A stretch of DNA of 46,036 nt. Source: Tychonema sp. LEGE 06208 (GTDB taxonomy: Bacteria > Cyanobacteriota > Cyanobacteriia > Cyanobacteriales > Microcoleaceae). The notes under the pieces were generated by a model. That model was given only the letters and a program-made list of their open reading frames with translations, was not told the origin of the DNA and did no database searches. Positions within the stretch are counted from its first letter, which is position 1. Each line of letters begins with the position of its first letter. A program made the position numbers and the translations under genes. The stretch spans positions 1-46,036 of the forward strand of contig NZ_JADEWT010000047.1 in assembly GCF_015207505.1 (NCBI RefSeq). Direction: 5' to 3'. This document shows, one piece after another, positions 1 through 6,571 of this stretch.

Positions 1-19
1 CTCCCCTTACCAAGGGGAG
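1..19. repeat. Short GC-rich palindrome, CTCCCCTT-ACC-AAGGGGAG
   Basis: Perfect 8-bp inverted repeat with a 3-nt loop at the window edge. The same kind of hairpin (C-run, TT, 3 nt, AA, G-run) recurs inside the M28 peptidase gene near 5845-5861, so this is probably a dispersed repeat. The following 130 bases are AT-rich with no gene seen. Confidence 0.5.
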
Positions 20-149
20 GGACTAAGAAATTCACAAATGATTTAGGATTGCTATATCACTTTCAAAAAGTAATGAGACTTTCGGTAATTTCCAAGTCTT
101 TACGAATTAAGTTGTGCACCATTTTTAAATCTAAAATCTAAAATCTTCA

Positions 150-179
150 AAGCCTCCAGAACAGCAGTTCTAGAGGCTT
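150..179. terminator. Hairpin downstream of the ChaB-domain gene
   Basis: A 7-bp stem (AAGCCTC/GAGGCTT), one mismatch, a further 5-bp stem (AGAAC/GTTCT) and a 4-nt loop. It lies about 40 bases beyond the stop codon of the leftward gene that ends at 218. The better T-run (TTTTTT at about 187) is on the plus-strand side, while the leftward side is only T-rich, so it may work in both directions. Confidence 0.5.
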
Positions 180-217
180 GATGGTGTTTTTTATTAGTTT
201 ACTGCGCGATTGCAAGA

Positions 218-985
218 CTAGACTTTCGCTAAAGGCTTAGTCCAAACGCCGGTTTCATCTTCTTCGTACTGCTGGTGAATGGCTTCCCAGGCGGTGTGTT
301 CTGCTTGTATCGAGTCGTTGCTTTCGTCAAATGCGGTGTTGTAGGATTCGATGAAGGTTTTTTGTGCTGCTTCCGACAGGTGCGATCGCACTTCTGGAGA
401 TAAGTCTGCCGGACTGTTGCAGCGACCTTTGACGGCGCGCGGCAGCGTCATCTCGCTAACTGAAACTTCTTCGCCACCTGCACTTTCTAGCAATAGTTGA
501 AATTCGCCCGATTTATCTGCGGCGACTTCTGCCATCACGAGAAATTCGCCTGCTTCAACGCGGGTTTGATAGATAGTTGCTTTGTCTTCGGGCATTCCCA
601 AAGCGACTAAAGCGGAAACTAGACCAGCACCGGCCGAACCTGCGATCGCGCCGCTAGCTGCACCCAACAGTACAGCACCCAGCGGGCCTGCGGATACTAC
701 TGCACCGACAAAGGGAATAAACAGCACGCCCACGCCAGTTAGCAAACCCAAAAAAGAACCGAATAAGGAACCAAAAATCGCCCCGCTTCGCAAGCCTCCT
801 AAAATTACATCTTTTTTAGTCAGAAAGCCGGCAATTTTAGTTTTAGACTGAAAGTTTTTGCCCATTACGGAGATGTGGTCGCGGGAGACTCCGCGATCGA
901 GCAACCGCCGAATTACGCCGTCTAATTGTTCTTCTTCCTTAAATACGGCTGAAACTGTGCGTTCTGCTAGATATTCCTCTGTCAT
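218..985 (-). CDS. ChaB-domain / low-temperature-induced stress protein
   Basis: Cyanobacterial protein of 255 residues with two parts. Residues about 1-155 resemble the general stress protein 17M/DUF1269 type: a soluble start (about 1-60), then a long Gly/Ala-rich hydrophobic stretch (about 60-130) that probably spans or associates with a membrane. Residues about 180-250 look like a ChaB domain, with LPRAVKGRC near its start and a [17 protein letters not shown] end. ChaB is named as a regulator of the ChaA cation antiporter in E. coli, but the role of these cyanobacterial fusions is not settled; relatives are called low-temperature-induced or stress proteins. It is the last gene of a leftward group that begins with the DUF433/DUF5615 pair. 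Family assignment is fairly sure; the function is inferred. Confidence 0.75.
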   Translation of the reverse strand: MTEEYLAERTVSAVFKEEEQLDGVIRRLLDRGVSRDHISVMGKNFQSKTKIAGFLTKKDVILGGLRSGAIFGSLFGSFLGLLTGVGVLFIPFVGAVVSAGPLGAVLLGAASGAIAGSAGAGLVSALVALGMPEDKATIYQTRVEAGEFLVMAEVAADKSGEFQLLLESAGGEEVSVSEMTLPRAVKGRCNSPADLSPEVRSHLSEAAQKTFIESYNTAFDESNDSIQAEHTAWEAIHQQYEEDETGVWTKPLAKV

Positions 986-1167
986 TGTTTCTCCTTGATG
1001 GTTTGTCGATTAGTTGTGCTGGTATTTAGTATAGGAGGACACTGTAGGGCGATCGCATCGATCTTGAGATAGAGGTGAATGCGATCGGAGATAGTTTGAG
1101 GCTCTATCAAAAGAGTTAAGGAATTTTGTAATTGGCGATCGTTCAACTCTGACAAAGACTTATTCAT
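982..1167 (-). CDS. Doubtful 61-residue ORF, possibly a gene remnant
   Basis: This short frame fits exactly between its neighbours: it overlaps the 3' end of the DUF5615 gene by 8 bases and the start of the ChaB-domain gene by 4. The first 20 residues ([18 protein letters not shown]) look like the leucine-rich start of cyanobacterial HNH-type endonuclease proteins, but the rest does not continue that family and a HIP1-like site lies in the middle. It may be a truncated remnant or only spacer DNA that happens to be open. No function is proposed. Confidence 0.25.
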   Translation of the reverse strand: MNKSLSELNDRQLQNSLTLLIEPQTISDRIHLYLKIDAIALQCPPILNTSTTNRQTIKEKQ

Positions 1168-1531
1168 CTCTGATATAAGTCCCCAAATATTCCAAGTTAT
1201 TTATCATTTCCTCTGCTGATTTAGTAGCCATCATAGTCACAATTCCTCGCATTTGCTCGCCCACTGAGTAACGCTGTTGTTGTGCAATAATGATTCCGGC
1301 ATGATTTCTATCTTCCGCTAAAAATTGACTGTGCAAACTGCTGAAATCTCTCCTATTAAAGCTGTAAATGACTCGCCCTTGCTCAGTTGCCCAAATTAGC
1401 TGTTCTTCATCTACATAGCTGACTCTGTTAGCTTCTGAGGTAGTCAACACGTCTATTCCAGAATTTCGCAGAGCCAATATCAGAGCTTGTTTCTGAATAT
1501 CTTCATCTAGATACAAACGAATTTGAGTCAC
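1160..1531 (-). CDS. DUF5615 family PIN-like protein (toxin-like)
   Basis: Protein of 123 residues. The start IRLYLDEDI and the later YSFNRRDF are typical of DUF5615, a PIN-like nuclease fold whose acidic residues are thought to bind a metal ion; D8, E9 and D10 and the Asp in NRRDF are candidates. Members usually follow a DUF433 gene and are treated as putative toxins. Here the GTG start overlaps the TGA stop of the DUF433 gene by four bases (GTGA), so translation is probably coupled. The C-terminal third differs from that of the second DUF5615 gene near 18 kb, so the two are not recent duplicates. Family assignment is good; toxin activity is inferred. Confidence 0.8.
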   Translation of the reverse strand: MTQIRLYLDEDIQKQALILALRNSGIDVLTTSEANRVSYVDEEQLIWATEQGRVIYSFNRRDFSSLHSQFLAEDRNHAGIIIAQQQRYSVGEQMRGIVTMMATKSAEEMINNLEYLGTYIRDE

Positions 1532-1821
1532 GATACATTACCTACCATAGATTCTGCTTCCAAGCGCTCCCACTCAGCATTTTCTGCTGCTATATCCGCG
1601 TCGATTTGGTCTTTGTTCGCATAATAGTAGGCTAATGCGCCATAAATTTGTGCTAAATTCAAGTGCGGTTTTTCATCAAGAATTTGTTCTGGAGTCAGCC
1701 CAGCATTGAAATCAATAGCAATATTTTCTACGGTAATTCGAGTTTCGGCGATGCGGGGACGGCCGCCGCAAGTTCCCGGCGTGCGGACAATTAGCGTTCC
1801 TATATCAACGGCAGTTGTCAT
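1528..1821 (-). CDS. DUF433 family antitoxin-like protein
   Basis: Protein of 97 residues with the standard DUF433 pattern: IVRTPGTCGGRPRI (GGxPxI core), then ITVENIAIDFNAGLTPEQIL and an LNLAQIYGALAYYYANK helix. The fold is a short winged/helix-turn-helix-like domain. Such proteins nearly always precede a DUF5615 PIN-like gene and are regarded as the antitoxin or DNA-binding partner. It is the first gene of the leftward group and diverges from the polysaccharide deacetylase gene that starts at 1902, leaving about 80 bases for both promoters. The roles are inferred from family context, not shown by the sequence. Confidence 0.82.
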   Translation of the reverse strand: MTTAVDIGTLIVRTPGTCGGRPRIAETRITVENIAIDFNAGLTPEQILDEKPHLNLAQIYGALAYYYANKDQIDADIAAENAEWERLEAESMVGNVS

Positions 1822-1901
1822 ATTTACCTCGATTGAGTTAACTTTATTTTATTGTAGCGCAGCTTCATTTCTACCCGATCGCACTTTCGCAACATTAACC
1901 A

Positions 1902-2591
1902 ATGCCACTAGCACCTTTGTTTCCTGTCGTTCATCCCATCCTCAAATCTGCTTTTCCCAGATGTCTGTGGACGGGAGATATCAACAGCCGAGAAATTGCC
2001 CTAACATTTGACGACGGGCCGCACCGTCAGCACACACCTCAACTGTTAAAAATTTTAGATAAATACGACATCAAAGCTAGTTTTTTCTGGCTAGGTTTTT
2101 GCGTGGACAGGCATCCAGAAACGGCTAAAGAAGTGTGCGATCGCGGACACTGGATAGGCCTCCACGGCTACCAGCACGTATCGTTTGCCAAACTCAAAAC
2201 CCACGAACTAAAACAAAGTTTAGAAGACACGCAGAAAGCAATTGCCAAAGCTTGCGATTTAGATCGAAAATTAATCCGCGACGTGCGGCCGCCGAACGGC
2301 ATTTTTACGCCGCGAACATTAGAGTTATTGCAACAGTGGGAATATCGTCCCGTAATGTGGAGTGTCGTCCCGGAAGATTGGGTGCGGCCGGGGGTGATGA
2401 AAGTTACTAGCCGCGTCGTGCAGCAAACAGAAAACGGTTCAATTATTGTACTCCACGACGGCTATTCTGGCGGCGAAGATGTTGCGGCTGCTGCTGATAA
2501 AATAATTCCATTGCTTTTGTATAAAGGTTACAAGTTTGTAACAATCGATCGACTGTGGCAACAGGCAAATATTCAAATAACCGGAAATTAA
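1902..2591 (+). CDS. Polysaccharide deacetylase (NodB-type, CE4)
   Basis: Carbohydrate esterase family 4 enzyme of 229 residues that removes N- or O-acetyl groups from cell-wall or surface polysaccharide. The NodB motifs appear in order: LTFDDGPH (catalytic Asp plus metal-binding Asp), HGYQH (the two metal-binding His), RPPNG, a VPEDW segment and SIIVLHDG (catalytic His). There is no clear signal peptide; the N terminus before TFDDGP is only about 35 residues, short for an exported member. The next gene follows after four bases, so the two are probably co-transcribed. Family assignment is firm; the substrate (peptidoglycan, chitin-like or exopolysaccharide) cannot be told. Confidence 0.9.
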   Translation: MPLAPLFPVVHPILKSAFPRCLWTGDINSREIALTFDDGPHRQHTPQLLKILDKYDIKASFFWLGFCVDRHPETAKEVCDRGHWIGLHGYQHVSFAKLKTHELKQSLEDTQKAIAKACDLDRKLIRDVRPPNGIFTPRTLELLQQWEYRPVMWSVVPEDWVRPGVMKVTSRVVQQTENGSIIVLHDGYSGGEDVAAAADKIIPLLLYKGYKFVTIDRLWQQANIQITGN

Positions 2592-2595
2592 GTCA

Positions 2596-3582
2596 ATGAA
2601 AAAAACACTGTTTATTACATCTCTTTGTTTGGCAAGTGCCGGATGGGCGATCGAGCTTTCTCCTGCGTCCCTCAGTGCTGAGATTCCACTTGTCGTTCAG
2701 CAGCCAGCCGGTGACGTATCCGAGCCTAGGAGCGACGCGAAACCCGTTCAAGTCGAACTGCTAAATCCCGGAGTGGAACCCCGACAACAGTTGCGTTTAA
2801 AACCAAGTTTAGGTGTTAAACAAACGACTACTATGGCTGTAAAAATGGAGATGGAAGTCTCTACAGCCGACAGAAGTACGAAGGTGAATAAAGTTCCGAC
2901 AATGGTCTTAACTATAGACACAAAAGCCACGAAACTTGATACTAATGGAGATATTCACTACGATTTTTTATACGCTAGCGCCGATATTGCTGCTGATACT
3001 CCAAATTTGCCAACTGCGGCCCTAGATAGTATGCGATCGGCAGTTAAAAAGTTAGTTGGATTGAAAGGTTCTTTCATCATGGATAGTCGGGGCGCGAGTA
3101 AAGGAGGTAGCTTTACTTTGCCGGAAGAAGCGGACAACAACACCAAACAAATGGTTCAAAATATGTCTAAATCTTTACAACAGCTTGCCTCGCCTCTGCC
3201 GGCAGAAGCAGTTGGGAAAGGCGCTAAATGGCGCATCTCTTTTCCATCTAATGTCAGTGGCATGAATGTGAATCAAACTGCTACCTATGAATTGATTGGC
3301 TTGCAAGATGGAGTTGCTACTCTCAAAACTAGCGTAGAACAACAAGCAAATCCCCAAAATTTGACTTTATCCCAATTACCTGCTGGCTCTACTATGGCCA
3401 TAAAATATTTTGCGTCTCAGGGTCAGGGAGAAGTTATAATGCGACTGAATCAATTAATGCCTGTTCGTTCTGTCGTCTCTATCAATTCTAATTCTGAAAT
3501 AAGCATTAAAGTGGCAGGGAAGCCCGAAGAAGTAACAATTAAAACAAAATTGTTGATGGAGATGACTTTGGATTCTAAATAA
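2596..3582 (+). CDS. Exported DUF6263-like protein of unknown function
   Basis: Protein of 328 residues with a Sec-type signal peptide (MKKTLFITSLCLASAGWA followed by a polar region). The mature part is mostly predicted beta strand. It contains TMAVKMEMEVST, a central KLVGLKGSFIMDSRG segment and a C-terminal KTKLLMEMTLDSK, a layout I associate with DUF6263, a periplasmic family of unknown function. It starts four bases after the deacetylase stop codon, so a shared transcript and a possible cell-envelope role are likely. There are no catalytic residues that I can point to. The next 120 bases hold a MITE-like element. Confidence 0.6.
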   Translation: MKKTLFITSLCLASAGWAIELSPASLSAEIPLVVQQPAGDVSEPRSDAKPVQVELLNPGVEPRQQLRLKPSLGVKQTTTMAVKMEMEVSTADRSTKVNKVPTMVLTIDTKATKLDTNGDIHYDFLYASADIAADTPNLPTAALDSMRSAVKKLVGLKGSFIMDSRGASKGGSFTLPEEADNNTKQMVQNMSKSLQQLASPLPAEAVGKGAKWRISFPSNVSGMNVNQTATYELIGLQDGVATLKTSVEQQANPQNLTLSQLPAGSTMAIKYFASQGQGEVIMRLNQLMPVRSVVSINSNSEISIKVAGKPEEVTIKTKLLMEMTLDSK

Positions 3583-3608
3583 GCGCTCCATCGGGTTGGA
3601 ATACCTGA

Positions 3609-3705
3609 TATAGCAACCGCCAAGGTTGTTAAAGCATTTATGGTTATGGAACCTTTCGACTACGCTCAGGGAGCAATGACCAAAGGGCCTTGGCGACTGC
3701 TATAC
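3609..3705. mobile_element. MITE-like element with TATAGC...GCTATA ends (97 bp)
   Basis: Terminal inverted repeats: left TATAGCAACCGCCAAGG and right CCTTGGCGACTGCTATA, matching at 15 of 17 positions. The interior (about 60 bp) has no coding capacity. The TA at each end would fit the target duplication of IS630/Tc1-type elements. Its right end stops two bases before the left terminal repeat of the neighbouring insertion sequence. The same TATAGC/GCTATA boundaries are seen on the elements at 23352-23482 and 38683-38799. Confidence 0.6.
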
Positions 3706-3706
3706 T

Positions 3707-4884
3707 CAGGGCTATTTCATTCTAAATATATCTTTGAGTATGCTACAACTAAAGCCAGCGAGACGTTGAGCTTGAGCCATGTTTTGAAAGCCATGCTCGG
3801 GATACAAATTAAGGGCAAAGTTTCGTGGGATTGCCCAATACTGAACGAGTCCAACGGTGCGAATGCGACAAGCATCTTCTAGGCCGGGTGACATCACGGA
3901 CATAATGGACTTTGTTTTCGACTCCCCAATAGCCTCGAATTCTTTGAGCAAGGCAAGCTGCTGTTTCAGTTAATGAAGTGACGTAGTAGCGAGTTTCGGT
4001 AGATAATTCAATGATGTTCGCTCGATAGACATGGCGTTCGGATGCAATTCTAATTAAGGTTTTTAGTCCCGGAAAAGCAGGAATTCCCGTCAAGTCTTGA
4101 CTGATGCTGACGGTACGTTTTTCAATCCAACCATGCCCTTTATTAATCTGGAATGACGTTTCTTGTGCTTGAAATGTGGCTTGTACTGCGGTCAATAATC
4201 CAGATTGATTACCTGGGAGTGCACGTAATGATTGCTACTATCAATTATGGTGTGAGCAGTTGTTTTTGGGTGCTGATGGCATCAAAAGCGAACACAACAC
4301 CTTTGAGTGCCATCTGCTCAATAAAAGCAGGGATTGCCGGGATTTCATGGGTTTTTGAATCTACGTCATAGGGCTCGAGAATCAACCCACGTTCTACAAT
4401 GTAGGCACAAACCCAGCATCATTGCTGCATGGGAATCGACTGTTGGGTCGTCACCTTGACATTCATAGGAGCCGCGCAATACTTTCCCATCCAATGCAAT
4501 CGTTTCTCCTGGCAAAGGTTGAATCCCGAAAAACCTCGATAAACAACCAGAATAAGTCTGATATTCTAACCGCAATAATGTCCGCCGAATCGTGCCCTCC
4601 GGAGGGTAAGGGCCCCGAAGGCGGTTGAAATAAAGTTACTAATTGCTCGTGATGGGCTTTTAAGCAATCCCCAATCGCCAGAAATCCACGATTTCCGGCA
4701 GCAACACCTAAGGTAAACAAGGCGGTGTCACAGTGCTTGATGATGGCGTTTTCCTGCTCTTCGACGGGTATTGGGTAGGTCTGCAAAGGCTTCGACAATG
4801 GCAATTTGAGACATCACATATCCTGTGAATGACTACGATAGTTTATTATCATATCAGCTACTCAATCTGAATGAAATAGCCCTG
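3707..4884 (-). mobile_element. Decayed ISAs1-type insertion sequence with intact terminal repeats
   Basis: The element is bounded by a perfect 16-bp inverted repeat, CAGGGCTATTTCATTC at 3707-3722 and its complement at 4869-4884. Inside is a leftward transposase gene with many disruptions. No matching target-site duplication is visible (TGCTATACT on the left, GGGTTGTAA on the right). Together with the absence of the ATPase 3' end on the left side, this points to a deletion next to the element after insertion. Confidence 0.85.
3712..4814 (-). pseudogene. ISAs1 family transposase, broken by several frameshifts
   Basis: DDE transposase of the ISAs1 (H-repeat-associated) type in at least four fragments on different frames. 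It begins at 4814 with MSQIAIVEAFADLP, shifts after about 28 codons, and continues with ALFTLGVAAGNRGFLAIGD. It then shifts at a 19-bp GC-rich insertion (about 4602-4622) into the segment holding GETIALDGKVLRGS, which includes the first catalytic Asp. After a degraded stretch at about 4200-4365 it resumes with ETRYYVTSLTE and RIRGYWGVENKVHYVRDV, which includes the catalytic Glu, and shifts once more before the end (NFALNLYPEHGF). It cannot make an active transposase. The family is clear from the DGKVLRGS and GYWGVENK motifs. Confidence 0.9.
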
Positions 4885-5594
4885 GGGTTGTAATAATGAC
4901 TTGTTTGTCATGTTTTTTTGCTAATTGGACTAATTCTTGCATTAATCGGCGGCACAATCGGGGGTTGAGGGAAGCATCTATGTTATCTATTGCAAAAAAT
5001 TTAGGTGTGATATCGCTGACGAATAAGGTAAAGTAAAAAAGTAAAAACAAAAATCCTTCATTCGAGCTTCTTTGGTCAAAGTAACTTAAATCTGTATCTA
5101 AGTACCTATGTGTGATTTGGATAGAATTTTGCAGTGCTGCTAAATTGTGAGGAATTTCAAAATCTTTAAACTAATCTATCAATTGCAGCTGTGTTTTGAT
5201 TAGATTAAGCTTGTCTTTATTTTGGTCTGCACTCAAGACATTTATAAGTTTAAATAAACCTTCGCCATTAATGCCTAATGGTTGAATTTGTCCTACTTTT
5301 TCACAAACTCGTAACCTTTGGTTTTCTGGTGAGTAAATTATAAATTCATTTAATTCAAATATGGGAATCAAGGATTCGGCATCCTTTTGAAGGTTAAACC
5401 ATTTTTGTTTAAAAAACTCTGTTTTTTTTCAAAAGAGATGTAAATTTATCTAGGCCCCATGTTTCCAAATAAAGAAAATAGCAGCATTTTTTATAGAGGT
5501 TTCAGTATAATCAAAAAAAAAATTACTAACCCACTGAGAATAAGGATAATTATCCTATGGAGTTATAATTTTCGATTCTGACTTCTCCAATCAT
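4885..5594 (-). pseudogene. AAA-family ATPase remnant truncated by the insertion sequence
   Basis: Remains of a RecF/OLD-type AAA ATPase. A start at 5594 gives MIGEVRIENYNSIG, the usual first strand of such ATPases, but the Walker A region that should follow is missing. A run of frameshifted pieces comes next, then an open stretch from about 5400 leftward containing VGQIQPLGINGEGLFKLINVLSADQ. An in-frame TAG at 5171-5173 sits where LID-W-FKDFEIP would be expected, so a single TGG-to-TAG change is likely. The Walker B/D-loop part (FFAIDNIDASLNPRL) and VIITT are intact, but the gene stops at the IS end, where a histidine switch and C-terminal region should follow. It is certainly dead. The ATPase may once have been part of a defence or repair locus. 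Confidence 0.85.
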
Positions 5595-5641
5595 AATTCA
5601 ATCCCATATAATCTGAGTGTACTCATTGTATCTGCGATCGC

Positions 5642-6502
5642 ATGGATCTCAAAGAACGCCTGCAGGGCCACCTAATTCAAATTGTACGCGATCGCAATCC
5701 TTACTTAGCCTCCGCAGGACATTTCTATGTCCAGCAATACATCCGCGAACAGTTGGGACAGTGGGGTACTGTAGAAATCGACGATTTTGCAGTGCGCGGG
5801 CGAATTCATCACAATTTTATCTTGGATTTACCCCCCCTCAATCTCCCCCTTGCTAAGGGGGGGAAGCAAGAAAATTTGCCGATCGTAATTGGTGCTCATT
5901 ACGATTCTGTACCCGGTACGCCTGGGGCTGATGATAATGCTACTGGGCTGGCTGTTTTGCTGGAACTCGCAAGGAATCTCGCACTTCAACCGCTAAAATA
6001 TCCAGTACAATTAGTGGCCTTCGATATGGAAGAATACGGTTGTTGGGGAAGCAGCCATCATGCTGCTAACTTAAAAAAACAAAAACAGCAGATTCGGTTG
6101 ATGATTTCTTTGGAAATGTTGGGTTATTGCAACAACAAACCCAACTCCCAAAGCTATCCGGCGGGACTAAAATATTTTTATCCTAATATTGGCAATTTTA
6201 TTGCTTTAATTGGGAACTTGCGGACTGTTCGCGATATGATTACTTTGAGCGGGAATATTCGCAAATCTGGTCAGCCTTGCGAGTGGTTGCCGGTGCCGAA
6301 TCGAGGTTTGATTGTGCCGGATACTCGCCGCAGCGATCATGCTCCTTTTTGGGATAATGGTTATCCGGCTATTATGGTGACGGATACGGCTAATATGCGG
6401 AATCCGCATTATCATCAAGCGAGTGATAAGATTGAGACTTTGGATTTGGATTTTCTTGCTGGTGTTTGTCGGGGTTTGGTTGAGGCTATTGGGTATCTAT
6501 AA
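5642..6502 (+). CDS. M28 family zinc metallopeptidase
   Basis: Aminopeptidase-like protein of 286 residues. Zinc-site motifs are visible: GAHYDSVPGTPGADDNATG (first His and bridging Asp), FDMEEYG (catalytic and ligand Glu), a SDHAPFW segment and the final NPHYHQASDKIETLD (last His). The start at 5642 directly follows a GCGATCGC site and has no Shine-Dalgarno sequence, but the following residues align with the usual start of this cyanobacterial family. There is no signal peptide, so it is probably cytoplasmic. Between HNFILDLP and LPIVIGAHYDS there is an extra stretch (about PLNLPLAKGGKQEN) encoded by a dispersed GC-rich hairpin repeat inserted in frame. The substrate is unknown. Confidence 0.88.
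   Translation: MDLKERLQGHLIQIVRDRNPYLASAGHFYVQQYIREQLGQWGTVEIDDFAVRGRIHHNFILDLPPLNLPLAKGGKQENLPIVIGAHYDSVPGTPGADDNATGLAVLLELARNLALQPLKYPVQLVAFDMEEYGCWGSSHHAANLKKQKQQIRLMISLEMLGYCNNKPNSQSYPAGLKYFYPNIGNFIALIGNLRTVRDMITLSGNIRKSGQPCEWLPVPNRGLIVPDTRRSDHAPFWDNGYPAIMVTDTANMRNPHYHQASDKIETLDLDFLAGVCRGLVEAIGYL
5831..5863. repeat. GC-rich hairpin repeat inside the M28 peptidase gene
   Basis: A C-run, CAATCT, then CCCCCTT-GCT-AAGGGGG: a perfect 7-bp stem with a 3-nt loop at 5845-5861. It is similar to the palindrome at 1-19. It encodes about 12 residues absent from typical relatives and keeps the frame. Confidence 0.6.
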
Positions 6503-6512
6503 TTTTATTTTA

Positions 6513-6545
6513 ACGAACCGCGAAGACGCGAAGGGCGCGAAGGAA
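6513..6545. repeat. Dispersed 10-bp-period repeat, AACCGCGAAGACGCGAAGGG type
   Basis: Roughly decameric units (AACCGCGAAG, ACGCGAAGGG, CGCGAAGGAA) just upstream of the oxoprolinase start. Related copies lie at 8213-8242, 8684-8734 and, on the other strand, 36447-36484. This family of AACCGC..AGACGC.. repeats is common in cyanobacterial intergenic DNA. Confidence 0.65.
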
Positions 6546-6571
6546 GAAAGAAGAAGATGGGAGAAGAAGAT

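Noticed and set aside
3698-4893. Target-site duplication around the insertion sequence
   Set aside because: The bases next to the two ends (TGCTATACT and GGGTTGTAA) do not match at any tested length from 4 to 10.
5171-5173. In-frame TAG of the ATPase as a recoded or read-through codon
   Set aside because: The same gene also has frameshifts, a missing Walker A region and a truncated end, so it is simply decayed.
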